64,000 nucleotides of DNA from SZAS-18 sp031370675 (GTDB taxonomy: Bacteria; Verrucomicrobiota; Verrucomicrobiia; Chthoniobacterales; SZAS-18): NCBI GenBank assembly GCA_031370675.1, contig JANMQT010000192.1:39176-103175 (forward strand). The letters run 5' to 3'. The translations under genes and the position numbers were made by a program. Within the stretch, counting starts at the first letter, position 1; every line of letters begins with the position of its first letter. Shown here one piece after another: positions 35,595 to 44,679 of the stretch. The notes under the pieces were generated by a model that did no database searches, had not been told where the DNA came from, and saw only the letters and a list, made by a program, of their open reading frames with translations.

Positions 35595-36644
35595 TCAGTC
35601 GCGTGCGTCGAGCCGGTAGACGTCCTTCAATACCCGCATCATCGCGAGCGGCTTCGCGAGATACCATTGAATGTGATAGTTGAGCGACGTGTGCGTCGCC
35701 TCCTTGGCGGCCGAGTCAAAGGGATTGCAGAAGGCGACCATCAGGGTGCGGCTGACGATGTCGAAGGGGATCACCAAGCGGCCCATTGTCAGCGTCTCCG
35801 GGAGCATCCGCACGACGGAGCGATCGATGTCGTAATGCTCCAGCGAGACGTAGCCGAGCTTGGTCGCGTCGATCAAACCGCTGAGAATCTGATCGACCTT
35901 CGGCCCGCCCGCCTTGGTCACCTGCTCGAGCAGCGACGCGGCGGGCTGCGAGCCGGGAATGATCTTTTTGTTAATCGCGCGCATGTTCGTCAGCGCCGTG
36001 ATGGCCACCTTGTCCGCCACGATGCGGTGGTGCACCAGGTACCTCGCGAATTGTTCGCTGCCGTCCTCCTCCGGCAGGGCGATCGAGGGTCCTCCGGATT
36101 CCTGCCCCGGCACGCGACGGGTCTTGGTCAGGGCGGTCGAAGAGGTCGAAGCGGTTTCCTTGGGCTTGGGTGCCGTCAGGCCTCCGCCCGCTGGGATTCT
36201 CGGCTTGGTTTCGGTCAGGCCCCCGGTGTCCCGCGGCGCGGTCAGACCGCTTTCGCCTCCGTTTTCCTTGGACTCCGTGCCGTTGGTTTTCGGGGCCGCG
36301 GCCGGTTTGGCCGCGTCGCCCGGGGCCGGCGTGGGGCTCGAAGAACCGCCGGAGCGGCTCTCAATTTCCCCCATCAACGCCACCACATCGGGCGCGTCCG
36401 GTTGCTTCGACAGAATCTGCTCGCACTCCAGCAGCGCGCTCGAGTACAGGCCGTTCGTCAAATAAGCGTCCGCCAGGCGGCGCGCGACCCGCAGCGCGTC
36501 GTCCTGCTGGCCAATCTTCACATAGGCCTCCTTCAAAATATCGAGCGACTGGCAGTCGTCGGGCTGTGTCTGGGCAATGACCTCAAACATCTCGATCGTC
36601 TGCAGAATCTGCGCACGCTCTTCGCTGGTCAGATTGGCGTCCAT
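35595..36644 (-). CDS. TPR protein with C-terminal MshEN/GspE-N domain
   Basis: 349 aa. The first 100 residues contain TPR-like helices (QTIEMFEVIAQTQPDDCQSL, LKEAYVKIGQQDDALRVARRL, LYSSALLECEQIL). Residues 100-205 are a Pro/Thr/Ser-rich linker. Residues 205-349 match the N-terminal domain of PilB/GspE ATPases (FARYLVHHRIVADKVAITAL, GYVSLEHYDIDRSVVRMLPE, GRLVIPFDIVSRTLMVAFCN) but lack the ATPase. It probably binds c-di-GMP or acts as a regulator/adaptor of PilB, encoded just downstream. First gene of the long minus-strand run. Confidence 0.85.
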   Translation of the reverse strand: MDANLTSEERAQILQTIEMFEVIAQTQPDDCQSLDILKEAYVKIGQQDDALRVARRLADAYLTNGLYSSALLECEQILSKQPDAPDVVALMGEIESRSGGSSSPTPAPGDAAKPAAAPKTNGTESKENGGESGLTAPRDTGGLTETKPRIPAGGGLTAPKPKETASTSSTALTKTRRVPGQESGGPSIALPEEDGSEQFARYLVHHRIVADKVAITALTNMRAINKKIIPGSQPAASLLEQVTKAGGPKVDQILSGLIDATKLGYVSLEHYDIDRSVVRMLPETLTMGRLVIPFDIVSRTLMVAFCNPFDSAAKEATHTSLNYHIQWYLAKPLAMMRVLKDVYRLDARD

Positions 36645-36814
36645 GGGCGGAACAGGTTAAGCTAGAAGCATGCCGGGATAACTTTCTCGTTGTGCAAATG
36701 TTCACCACCATTCCTGGAAACGGCTGCCTTGGGTGAAGGACAGTTGCAAGAAATGGGGGCAGGACCGTTATTTGGCCCCCGTTGGCGAAAAATTTCCATC
36801 AAAAAAGCCGGAAA

Positions 36815-37243
36815 ATGTCTGCGACCCCCTCTCTGACGGCCACCATCGACGCGCTCCGGTTCACCCCGGACGGGCTCATCGCGGCCATTGTTCAACAGGC
36901 GGCGGACCCTGCGACGGCGACCCCGGCGGGACGCGTGCTGATGTTTGCCTGGATGAACCGGGAAGCACTCGAGCGGACCCTGGCCACCGGGAAAATGCAC
37001 TATTGGAGCCGATCGCGGAGCAAGCTCTGGCTGAAGGGTGAAACGAGCGGGCACTTCCAGGGGGTCGTGTCGTGGTATCGCGATTGCGATGGCGATGCAC
37101 TGCTTTTTACCGTCCGGCAGGCCGGTGGCGCGTGCCATACAGGCTACGAGAGTTGCTTCTTCCAACCGCTGGATTTCAACGGTGATGCGCTACCGGTCCG
37201 TGAGCCTAAGCGTTTTGAGCCAGGGGCGGTGTACGGGTCCTGA
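36815..37243 (+). CDS. hisI: Phosphoribosyl-AMP cyclohydrolase
   Basis: 142 aa. FAWMNREALERTLATGKMHY, WSRSRSKLWLKGETSGHFQ, then YRDCDGDALLF and ACHTGYESCFF hold the metal-binding Asp, Cys and catalytic residues of the HisI family. It opens the ring of PR-AMP in the histidine pathway. No HisE domain follows, so HisE must be elsewhere. ATG 36815 is preferred to the upstream TTG at 36782 because conserved sequence starts soon after it. The 170-base gap upstream, facing the pilus operon, holds the two divergent control regions. Confidence 0.95.
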   Translation: MSATPSLTATIDALRFTPDGLIAAIVQQAADPATATPAGRVLMFAWMNREALERTLATGKMHYWSRSRSKLWLKGETSGHFQGVVSWYRDCDGDALLFTVRQAGGACHTGYESCFFQPLDFNGDALPVREPKRFEPGAVYGS

Positions 37244-37256
37244 CCCGGCGAAGCCC

Positions 37257-38798
37257 ATGGCCACCGACCTCCCCATCCGCCCCACGCGCGCCGAATTTCT
37301 TGCGCGGACCGGGGACGCGAACCTGATTCCGCTGTCCGTCGAGTTGATCGCGGACGGCGAGACGCCCATCGGGGCGTTCCAGAAGCTGCTCGACGAGGAC
37401 GCCAGCCTCGGCGACGGCGGCGGGAACACGTTTCTGCTCGAATCCGCCGACCACGCGGAGGGCATCGGCCGCTTTTCCTTCATGGGTCTCCGGCCGGCCG
37501 CGGTGTTCGAGGCGCGCGGCCGGGAAATTCGCCTCACGGAAAACGGCGCGACGCGGACGTTCACGACCTCCTCGGATCCGCTGACGGAACTGCAGGCGCT
37601 GATGGCGCGCTATCGCTGCGCGGCGGATTCGGCGCTCGCAGTGGTACCGTTTGTTGGCGGTGCCGTTGGCTACCTGGGCTACGAAATGACGCGCTTCTTC
37701 GAGCCGACGCTGCCGGAGCCGCCGCCCGACGACCTCCGGTTGCCCGACGCGTTGTTCATGATCACGGACACGCTGTTGGTGTTCGATCACCGCCATCGCC
37801 GGTTGCGGGTGATCGTGAATGTCCGAGTGGACGAAACCTCTCCCGACGCCGCCCGGGCGTACGACGGGGCGGTGGAGCGGCTGGCGCGGATCGTGCGGCG
37901 GCTCGGGGAACCCGGCCACCTGCGCCCGACGCGCGTCTGGCCGGAACTCGATGCGAAATCCACCGCCGCTTCCAACACCACCCAGGCGGAGTATGAGGAC
38001 ATGGTGCGCCGCGGCCAGGAGCACATTCTCGCCGGCGACATTTTCCAATTCGTGCCGTCGCAACGTTTTGAAGCCGCCTACGACGGGCCGCCGCTCGCGC
38101 TGTATCGCGCCCTGCGCTTCGTCAATCCGTCGCCCTACATGTTTCACCTGCAGTTCGGGCCCAAACTCGCGTTCGTCGGAAGCTCGCCGGAGGTGCACGT
38201 GCGCGCACTGGACCACCGCGTGGAAATTCGCCCCATCGCCGGAACGCGGAGGCGCGGTTCGACGCCGGCGGAGGACGCCGCGCTCGCGGCCGAGCTGCTG
38301 GCCGACCCAAAGGAGAGAGCGGAGCATCTTATGCTCGTCGATCTCGCGCGCAATGACGTCGGCCGCGTGACCAACTTCGGCACCGTGCGCGTCACCGATT
38401 TCATGCGCGTCGAGCGCTACAGCCATGTCATGCACCTCGTGTCCGACGTTGTGGGTGAACTGCGTCCGGGTCTCACCGCCTATGACGTGATGCGCGCGAC
38501 CTTCCCGGCCGGCACCGTGACGGGTTCGCCCAAGGTGCGGGCGATGCAGATCATTTCGGATTTCGAGAAATCGAAGCGCGGTTTCTACGCGGGCGCGGTG
38601 TGTTACTTTGGTTTCGATGGCCACCTCGATTCGTGCATTGCGCTGCGCTCGGTCGTGCTCCAGGACGGCCGTGCCTACGTGCAGGCGGGCGCGGGGGTGG
38701 TGGCCGATTCCGTGCCGGCGTCGGAATACGAGGAAACCGTGAACAAGGCTGCCGGCGTTTTGCGCGCTCTGGACCTCGCCCGCCGCATGGTCGATTGA
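37257..38798 (+). CDS. trpE: Anthranilate synthase component I
   Basis: 513 aa. The chorismate-binding core is intact: FQFVPSQRF, NPSPYMFHLQFGPKLAFVGS, IRPIAGTRRRG (PIAGTRxRG), DPKERAEHLMLVDLARNDVG, TFPAGTVTGSPKVRAM and GAGVVADSVPASEYEE. The N-terminal LLESADHAEGIGRFSFMG is the TrpE allosteric Trp pocket region (LLES element). It makes anthranilate from chorismate with glutamine or ammonia. It starts 14 bases after hisI ends. No trpG in the window. Confidence 0.97.
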   Translation: MATDLPIRPTRAEFLARTGDANLIPLSVELIADGETPIGAFQKLLDEDASLGDGGGNTFLLESADHAEGIGRFSFMGLRPAAVFEARGREIRLTENGATRTFTTSSDPLTELQALMARYRCAADSALAVVPFVGGAVGYLGYEMTRFFEPTLPEPPPDDLRLPDALFMITDTLLVFDHRHRRLRVIVNVRVDETSPDAARAYDGAVERLARIVRRLGEPGHLRPTRVWPELDAKSTAASNTTQAEYEDMVRRGQEHILAGDIFQFVPSQRFEAAYDGPPLALYRALRFVNPSPYMFHLQFGPKLAFVGSSPEVHVRALDHRVEIRPIAGTRRRGSTPAEDAALAAELLADPKERAEHLMLVDLARNDVGRVTNFGTVRVTDFMRVERYSHVMHLVSDVVGELRPGLTAYDVMRATFPAGTVTGSPKVRAMQIISDFEKSKRGFYAGAVCYFGFDGHLDSCIALRSVVLQDGRAYVQAGAGVVADSVPASEYEETVNKAAGVLRALDLARRMVD

Positions 38799-38838
38799 TT
38801 CACTTCACCGCCACCCAACCCAAGTCGAATCCGTATCC

Positions 38839-39219
38839 ATGGTCACCAAACTCCTGCACACCCGCTTCCGCGTCTCCGATCTGGAGAAGACAGTCAGATT
38901 CTATCGCGACGTCCTTGGGCTCACGGAAATCTCGCGCCACACCTCGGGTCGCGGATCGCAGCTCGTGTTCTTCAAGGCACCGCAGAGCGAGGAACTGATC
39001 GAGATTTGCAAGTTTGACGCCAGCGGCCCCGTGCAGATGGGCCCGGACCTGACGCACCTCGCGTTCGAGGTCGACGACATCGAGGCGTTCGCGGTGCACA
39101 GCAGCAAGCTGGGCTATCCGCTCACCGACGGGCCGCACCAAAGCGGCACCGGCAGTGTGATCGCGTTCATCGACGCACCCGAGGGCTACGAGGTCGAGTT
39201 GATCCAACGGCCGAAATGA
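38839..39219 (+). CDS. gloA: Glyoxalase I-like VOC protein
   Basis: 126 aa. Metal ligands fit GloA: His in LLHTRFRV, Glu in EELIEICKF, His in DLTHLAFEV and Glu in GYEVELIQ. Length and the FYRDVLGL region match bacterial lactoylglutathione lyases that detoxify methylglyoxal. VOC relatives have other substrates, so the symbol is provisional. It follows trpE by 40 bases on the same strand and converges with the glycosyltransferase. Confidence 0.82.
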   Translation: MVTKLLHTRFRVSDLEKTVRFYRDVLGLTEISRHTSGRGSQLVFFKAPQSEELIEICKFDASGPVQMGPDLTHLAFEVDDIEAFAVHSSKLGYPLTDGPHQSGTGSVIAFIDAPEGYEVELIQRPK

Positions 39220-39241
39220 ATGCGGCCTTCCCTCTGCTGCT

Positions 39242-40441
39242 TCAGACTGTCTCGCCCATCGTGTAGGTGCGTCCCTTCCACCGGACGCCCTTGCCGCGGG
39301 TCAGGCGCCAGCTGTTCAGCCCGATAATCAGCCCGAACAGCTGGGCGAACGGGTGCAGCACGCAACTCAGCCACGAGGTGCCGAGACGCAGCGTGAGGAT
39401 GACGCGGAGGAGATAAATCAGCCCGACTTCAAGCAGCGCCGCCTTCCACCACGGGCCGAGCCAGCCGGGAAGACAGATCAGCACAAACGGCAGCAGGAAG
39501 CAGACAAGTTGCATCAGGCCGAACCCAAGAAAACTGCCTAGGCGCTCGTCGAACACCGCGCGCAGGTTCTTGGTGAAACCCTCCCACACGCCCGCAAAGT
39601 TCTCATACATCCGGCAGCTCACGATGTGCGATCCATCGCAATTGATGAGTCGCATCCCATCGCGAATGCGCTGCGTGATGCGCCGCGCCAGCGCAATGTC
39701 CTCGACGAGGTGATCGCGCACCGCCTCGTGACCGCCAATCAGGTCGTAAGCCCCACGGCGAAACAGGAGAAACTGGCCGTTGGCCCCGCCCAGTCCCCAG
39801 AGCCATTGCCGTGGGATCCGTTTCGCGAGCGTCGGAAAACGTTGCGGCAACCAGATGAAAAGATGCGGCATAAAGCCGAGGATCAGGACGCCGATCAGCG
39901 GAATGACGAGACGTTCCGACCACGTCACCGTGACCTGCCGCGGCCAGGCAGCCAGCAGATCCGCCCGTTCTTCCATCGCATGCGTCAACGTCGTGGCGAG
40001 ACAGTCGGGCGCATGCTGGGTGTCCGCATCCGTGAAGAGCAGGTATTCGCCGCGCGCTACGTTGGCAAGTTGGTGGCAGGCCCAGCCCTTGCCCGTCCAC
40101 CCGGGCGGCAGCGCCGTGCCGCTCAGTAACCGCCGCGGCGCGCCGACCTCGAGGGAGAATCCGCGCTCGAGGGCCACGCGTGATGTGCCGTCGGTCGAAT
40201 GGTCGTCCAGCACGACGATTTCGAAATTCGTATACGTTTGTGCGAGGAGCGAATCGAGACACCGTGGCAGACGCGACTCCTCATTGCGCGCCGGCACGAG
40301 GATGGAGACGAGCGTCAGCTGCTCGGGGGCCGCCGACGTCCGGCGCGGTCGGCGAAAGAGGAACAAATTCACGAAGACCGACGTGAGCGTCTGCAGCAGT
40401 ACGAACACGATGACCGCGTGAAAGACGAAAGCGAAACTCAT
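39242..40441 (-). CDS. GT2 glycosyltransferase, CrtQ/HpnB-like
   Basis: 399 aa. One N-terminal transmembrane helix, then a GT-A domain: SILVPARNEESRLPRCLDSL, VVLDDHSTDGT, PPGWTGKGWACHQLANVARG, LLFTDADTQH. Several C-terminal transmembrane helices follow (LMQLVCFLLPFVLICLPGWL and after). This layout is typical of the glycosyltransferase of 4,4'-diaponeurosporenoate (CrtQ) and of HpnB. It starts 11 bases after the acyltransferase. With crtB and crtI nearby, glycosylation of a carotenoid carboxylate is the best guess. Substrate unproven. Confidence 0.82.
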   Translation of the reverse strand: MSFAFVFHAVIVFVLLQTLTSVFVNLFLFRRPRRTSAAPEQLTLVSILVPARNEESRLPRCLDSLLAQTYTNFEIVVLDDHSTDGTSRVALERGFSLEVGAPRRLLSGTALPPGWTGKGWACHQLANVARGEYLLFTDADTQHAPDCLATTLTHAMEERADLLAAWPRQVTVTWSERLVIPLIGVLILGFMPHLFIWLPQRFPTLAKRIPRQWLWGLGGANGQFLLFRRGAYDLIGGHEAVRDHLVEDIALARRITQRIRDGMRLINCDGSHIVSCRMYENFAGVWEGFTKNLRAVFDERLGSFLGFGLMQLVCFLLPFVLICLPGWLGPWWKAALLEVGLIYLLRVILTLRLGTSWLSCVLHPFAQLFGLIIGLNSWRLTRGKGVRWKGRTYTMGETV

Positions 40442-40452
40442 GGGCGGAAGGG

Positions 40453-41193
40453 TCAGCGGTTCTCGCGCTCAAACTCCGCCCGCCGGCCGGTCGCGACTTT
40501 CAGCACATAGTCCCACCGCTTGTTCAGCGAGAGGCGCGGCGCTAAGACAGCGTCCAAGCCATCGTGTGCGGTGTCGTCGATCTGCGCGCCGAGTTCCGCG
40601 TTCAACGCGTTCATCCGCGCGGCGATCGCTTCCGGTTCCGTCCCGGCGGGAAGCGGCTCGCCAATCGAGAGAAAAACCGTGGCCTTGGATTCGATCAACC
40701 ATTCATAGCGCACAACCACGGGCAGCATCTGGGCGGTCGCCTGGCGGGCGATGAATGCGGCCCCCGGCCTCGCCACGATGGGTTCGCGCGGCGAGGTGAG
40801 TTTTCCCTGCACGAAGATCCAGGCGATGCGATCGGGATGGCCGCGCAGCAGGCGGACCGCGTAGCGCAGGCCGGCGATCGCATCGGCGGCGCCCTCGAGG
40901 CCGACCCCGAAAACGCCAAGCCACGGAAAAAAGAAATAGCGCGTGAGGTTTCGTTCCTCCATCGCCAGATGAAAGGTGCGATCGCGCAGGCGCCGGTGCG
41001 CGAAAGTATAAAGCACGAAGCCATCCCACCAGTTCGTATGATTCGAGCAGCCCACCACCGGTTGCGCCGGATCCAGTCGCGCGAGGTTTTCCATCCCGGT
41101 GACATAAAATGCGTGGAACCGGCGGCGGACCGAGCCCGCGATCACCCCGCCAATGGTGGCGTCGGCCAAGCGTGATTTTTTCGCCGGGATCAT
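40453..41193 (-). CDS. PlsC-type acyltransferase
   Basis: 246 aa. VVGCSNHTNWWDGF gives the HX4D catalytic motif. FPWLGVFGVGLEG and IFVQGKLTSPREP correspond to the EGxRS-like acceptor block in modified form. No clear transmembrane segment. In a carotenoid cluster it probably acylates the glycosyl unit, as CrtO-like enzymes do in staphyloxanthin-type pathways. ATG 41193 is used; a TTG at 41202 (three codons upstream) falls in the purine repeat. It overlaps neither neighbour and follows crtB after a repeat. Confidence 0.82.
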   Translation of the reverse strand: MIPAKKSRLADATIGGVIAGSVRRRFHAFYVTGMENLARLDPAQPVVGCSNHTNWWDGFVLYTFAHRRLRDRTFHLAMEERNLTRYFFFPWLGVFGVGLEGAADAIAGLRYAVRLLRGHPDRIAWIFVQGKLTSPREPIVARPGAAFIARQATAQMLPVVVRYEWLIESKATVFLSIGEPLPAGTEPEAIAARMNALNAELGAQIDDTAHDGLDAVLAPRLSLNKRWDYVLKVATGRRAEFERENR

Positions 41194-41196
41194 CGG

Positions 41197-41300
41197 AAGC
41201 AAAGGAATAGGGAACAGGGAACAAGGAAGAAGACCTGAGATCGACGCCGTCGGGGAGTCATTTCTGAATTCCTCCTGCTTCCTTCCTCCGGGCTCCTCTC
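41197..41300. repeat. Purine-tract inverted repeat at crtB-acyltransferase junction
   Basis: Left arm about 41197-41236: AAGCAAAGGAATAGGGAAC then AGGGAACAAGGAAGAAG. Right arm about 41268-41300: AATTCCTCCTGCTTCC then TTCCTCCGGGCTCC. It shares words such as AGGGAACAAGGAAGAAG with the element at 26275-26428. The right arm overlaps the 3' end of crtB, so it supplies that protein's last residues (RRKEAGGIQK). Confidence 0.65.
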
Positions 41301-42166
41301 AAGGCGCAACGCGCGCGCCAAGCGAGGAGAATTTTCCGCGGGAGGGATGTCGCGGCGCGGCGATCGAGCACGCGGTATTTCAGGCGCTCAATTTCGTCGA
41401 GAATGCCGGCGTAGACATGTCGCATCAGCCAGACGGTGTACTGCGATCCGTCGTCGGCCAGCTGCGGAATGCCGGGCTCCGAGTGCGTGTAAAACTCACG
41501 AGCCCGCGCGATTTGAAACTGCATCAAGCGCACGAAATTCGCACCCGGCTCGGCCGGATGGGTCATTTCGTCTGCCAGATCCACGCCGAATTCGGCCAGC
41601 TCGGTGGCCGGCAGATAGACGCGGCCGCCGTTGCGCCAGTCCTCGCCGACGTCGCGCGCGATGTTCGTGAGCTGCATGGCCATGCCAAGATCAATCGCGC
41701 GCTCGCGACCCGCGGCATCGCGCAACTCGAAGATGCGCGACATCATCAGACCCACGACCGACGCGACGTGGTAACAATAGTCCTGCAGGGCCGGCCAGTC
41801 CGCGATTTTGACCGGGCCAAGATCCATCGCGACCCCGCGCAGGAGATCGAGGAAATACTGCTTCTCGATGCCGTAGCGGCGCACCGCCCAGGCGAACGCC
41901 GGCGCGAACGGCAGATCGTCGCGGCCCCCCTCGAGAATGCGCTCGAAATCGTCCGCCAGCTGGCGCAGGATTTCGTCGAGGCCCACGGTCGAGGTCGCGC
42001 GATCGACCAGATCATCGGCGTGCCGACAATAGGCGTAGATCGCGTAGGCCGCGCGCTTCTTTTCTTGCGGCAGAGCAAACGAAGAAAAATAGAAACTGCG
42101 CGCATGCCGCCGCGTCGCCCCGTGGCAATACGCGTGGCTGACGGCGAGGGCGTTGGGATGCGGCAC
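41258..42166 (-). CDS. crtB: Phytoene/squalene synthase family protein
   Basis: 302 aa from a GTG at 42166. RSFYFSSFALPQEKKRAAYA then IYAYCRHADDLVD carries the first Asp-rich motif (DDLVD 51-55). MQLTNIARDVGEDWRNGGRV carries the second (DVGED 172-176). It condenses two prenyl diphosphates head-to-head. With CrtI nearby it should make phytoene or dehydrosqualene (C30 or C40). The longer frame upstream has no conserved residues and overlaps the divergent GYF gene. The last residues come from a repeat arm. Confidence 0.9.
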   Translation of the reverse strand: MPHPNALAVSHAYCHGATRRHARSFYFSSFALPQEKKRAAYAIYAYCRHADDLVDRATSTVGLDEILRQLADDFERILEGGRDDLPFAPAFAWAVRRYGIEKQYFLDLLRGVAMDLGPVKIADWPALQDYCYHVASVVGLMMSRIFELRDAAGRERAIDLGMAMQLTNIARDVGEDWRNGGRVYLPATELAEFGVDLADEMTHPAEPGANFVRLMQFQIARAREFYTHSEPGIPQLADDGSQYTVWLMRHVYAGILDEIERLKYRVLDRRAATSLPRKILLAWRARCALRGARRKEAGGIQK

Positions 42167-42262
42167 GGCGCAGGGAGCGGAACGCGGAGCGGACGCAAAG
42201 TCAAAATGTTCCCCATGCGCGATTGCGCTTGCGTTCCGGGCCCGGGAATTTGAAGTCGTTCC

Positions 42263-43078
42263 ATGAACTGGTATTACGAAAGCAACGGCCAGCCGATCGG
42301 ACCCGTTCCGGAGGCGGATTTCGCGCAGCTCGCCACGGCCGGAACGATCGCCCCGGACACGCTCGTCTGGCGCGAGGGAATGGCGGAGTGGCAAGCCCAC
42401 GCGAGCGTCCTGCCCGCCGCTGCCGCCGGGCAGCCGAGGTTTGCCGTTGCCCCGGTAGCGACCGTGGTCTGCCCGGATTGCGGCGGCACGTTTCCCGCCT
42501 GCGAAGTCGTGTCGATCGCGGGCGTGTCCGTGTGCGCGGGGTGCAAGCCGGCGCGACTGCAAAGGCTGCAGGAGGGGCAGGTGACAATGCCGTGCGGTCT
42601 CTGGCGGAGTGGGAAAACACTGGTGATGTCGCGCGAGGCGCAGGTGCCGGCACGCTGCGTGCATTGCAACACGACTGCCAACTTGCGCCGGGTCCAGCGC
42701 CGCCTGTACTGGCATCATCCGGCAATTTACGTGACGCTTATTGCCGGACTCCTGGTGTACGTCATCCTTGCGCTCGTCGTGCGAAAGACCGCCACCTTCG
42801 AGGTCTCAATCTGCCAGGCCGATGTGGTGCGCCGACGGGGGAAGGTGGCGCTCGCGTGGTTTCTGCTGCTCGCGATGCCCGTCTCCTTGGGGGTCCTCGG
42901 GGCCTACAAGGTGGAGAATGCGCTCTGGCTTCTGCCGGTGGTGTTGTTCATCGCCGCGATGGTGACCAGCCGGTTGTCACGCCTTGTTTATGCGAGGAAG
43001 ATCGATGAGAAAGCGGTTTGGGTCGGGGGCGTGTGTCCGGAGTTTCTGAAAGACCTGCCGGAGTGGACCGGGAAGTAG
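42263..43078 (+). CDS. GYF_2-domain membrane protein with zinc ribbon
   Basis: 271 aa. Residues 1-55 are a GYF_2 domain (MNWYYESNGQPIGPVPEADF; GTIAPDTLVWREGMAEW). A CPDC...CAGC zinc ribbon is at about 74-95, and a second Cys pair (CVHC) lies near residue 135. Transmembrane helices follow (AIYVTLIAGLLVYVILALVV; WFLLLAMPVSLGVLGAY; LWLLPVVLFIAAMVT). Such proteins are common in Planctomycetes and Verrucomicrobia; function unknown. It lies head-to-head with crtB and tail-to-tail with crtI, on the opposite strand to the cluster. Confidence 0.85.
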   Translation: MNWYYESNGQPIGPVPEADFAQLATAGTIAPDTLVWREGMAEWQAHASVLPAAAAGQPRFAVAPVATVVCPDCGGTFPACEVVSIAGVSVCAGCKPARLQRLQEGQVTMPCGLWRSGKTLVMSREAQVPARCVHCNTTANLRRVQRRLYWHHPAIYVTLIAGLLVYVILALVVRKTATFEVSICQADVVRRRGKVALAWFLLLAMPVSLGVLGAYKVENALWLLPVVLFIAAMVTSRLSRLVYARKIDEKAVWVGGVCPEFLKDLPEWTGK

Positions 43079-43096
43079 GCAAACCGCATTTCGACG

Positions 43097-44647
43097 TTAG
43101 GCCTTGCCTGACGCCGGCACCGCGTCCGGGATCACCCGGTCCAGCAGCTTCGCGCTCGAGAGCACCCCCGGCATGCCCGCGCCGGGATGCGTGCCCGCGC
43201 CGCAGAAATACAGGCCGCGCACGTCCTCGCTCTGGTTGTGCGGCCTGAACCAGGCGCTTTGCGTGAGGATCGGCTCGAACTGAAAGGCGCTGCCCGCGTA
43301 CGCATCCAGATCCTTCTCAAAATCAAGCGGCGTCGTGATGCGCTGGGTGATGACATGCCTGCGCACGTCAGGACAAAGTCCGGGGATTTCGAGCGAAGCG
43401 AGAATCGCGTCCGCGTAGCGCTCCTTCACCGCCTCCCAATCCTGTCCGCCCAATAGGTTCGGCACGGGCGAAAGCACGTAGAAGCACTCGCAACCAGGCG
43501 GCGCGAGGTTCGGGTCGGTGCGCGTCGGAGCGTGCAGGTAGAGCGAAAAATCCTCCGCGAGATGCTTCTCCACGAAGATTTCCTGGAGCAATTCGCGATA
43601 CCGCGGGCCCAGCACGATGGTGTGATGCGCCAGATGCTCGTAGGTGCGGTTGGTCCCGAAATAAAGCACGAAGAGGCCCATCGAATAACGCATCCGCTCG
43701 AGCTTGCGATCGGTCCATTTCCGCCGCCACTCCGGCGCGATCAACTTGCGGTAGGTGTTGGCGACGTCGCCGTTCGAGACCACCACGCGTGCCGGAAAGC
43801 GCCGGCCATCGGCCAGCGCCACGCCGGTCGCGGCCCCCTGTTCAATTTCGATTTTCTCCACGCGCGCGTTGAGGTGCAGTTCGCCGCCGAGCCGCGCGAA
43901 CATGGCGAGCAGCGCGCGCACGATCGCGCCGGTGCCGCCGATGGCGGAATGCACGCCCCATTTCCGCTCGAGATAGTGAATCATCGAGTAGATGGAACTC
44001 GATTGGAACGGATTGCCGCCGATCAAGAGCGGATGAAAACTGAAGACCTGCCGCAGGTGCGGGCTCTTGATGTAGCGCGAGATGAGCTTGTACACCGACT
44101 CGTGCGATTGGAGTTTCACCAGATCGGGCGCGATCTTCAGCATGTCCCAAAAGCTCGAAAATGGCTGGTCCGCGAGTTCGGTGAACGCCTTGTCGAAAAT
44201 GGCCCGTGATCGCTCGACGAACCGCTGGTAGCCGGGCACATCGGCGGGTTCGAACTTCCGGATCTCCTCGATGATCTGCGATTCGTCGCCCGTGTAGTCG
44301 AAAACGCGATTGTCGTGAAACCGGATGCGATAAAATGGGGCGCACGGCACGATTTTCACGTGATCCGCCGTGCGCTCGCCGCCCAGCTCGAAGAGTTCGT
44401 CGATCAGGAATGGCGCGGTGACGATCGTGGGCCCCGCGTCGAACGTGAACCCGTCCTGCTCATAGACGTAGGCGCGGCCGCCGGGCTTGTCGCGCATTTC
44501 TAGCAGCGTGACCTGGTAGCCGCGGACCTGCAGGCGGATGGCGGCGCCGATGCCGCCAAGTCCGCTCCCGATGACCACCGCGCGCGGCTTGCGATCCGCG
44601 GACGCGGTCGCCGCGGGCGGGGACGAAAGGGACGGGGAGACGTTCAT
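43097..44647 (-). CDS. crtI: Phytoene/dehydrosqualene desaturase
   Basis: 516 aa. N-terminal FAD fold AVVIGSGLGGIGAAIRLQVR, then LLEMRDKPGGRAY and TFDAGPTIVTAPFLID. The C-terminal CrtI signature FCGAGTHPGAGMPGVLSSAK is intact. It adds double bonds to phytoene or diapophytoene. The number of steps and chain length cannot be read from sequence. ATG 44647 follows the prenyl-synthase stop by 32 bases; the extended frame upstream is not conserved. It is in the same strand and order as an isoprenoid operon: synthase, desaturase, condensing enzyme, tailoring enzymes. Confidence 0.95.
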   Translation of the reverse strand: MNVSPSLSSPPAATASADRKPRAVVIGSGLGGIGAAIRLQVRGYQVTLLEMRDKPGGRAYVYEQDGFTFDAGPTIVTAPFLIDELFELGGERTADHVKIVPCAPFYRIRFHDNRVFDYTGDESQIIEEIRKFEPADVPGYQRFVERSRAIFDKAFTELADQPFSSFWDMLKIAPDLVKLQSHESVYKLISRYIKSPHLRQVFSFHPLLIGGNPFQSSSIYSMIHYLERKWGVHSAIGGTGAIVRALLAMFARLGGELHLNARVEKIEIEQGAATGVALADGRRFPARVVVSNGDVANTYRKLIAPEWRRKWTDRKLERMRYSMGLFVLYFGTNRTYEHLAHHTIVLGPRYRELLQEIFVEKHLAEDFSLYLHAPTRTDPNLAPPGCECFYVLSPVPNLLGGQDWEAVKERYADAILASLEIPGLCPDVRRHVITQRITTPLDFEKDLDAYAGSAFQFEPILTQSAWFRPHNQSEDVRGLYFCGAGTHPGAGMPGVLSSAKLLDRVIPDAVPASGKA

Positions 44648-44679
44648 GGACGGACGAACCGGCGGTCGGGCGGGCCCGA

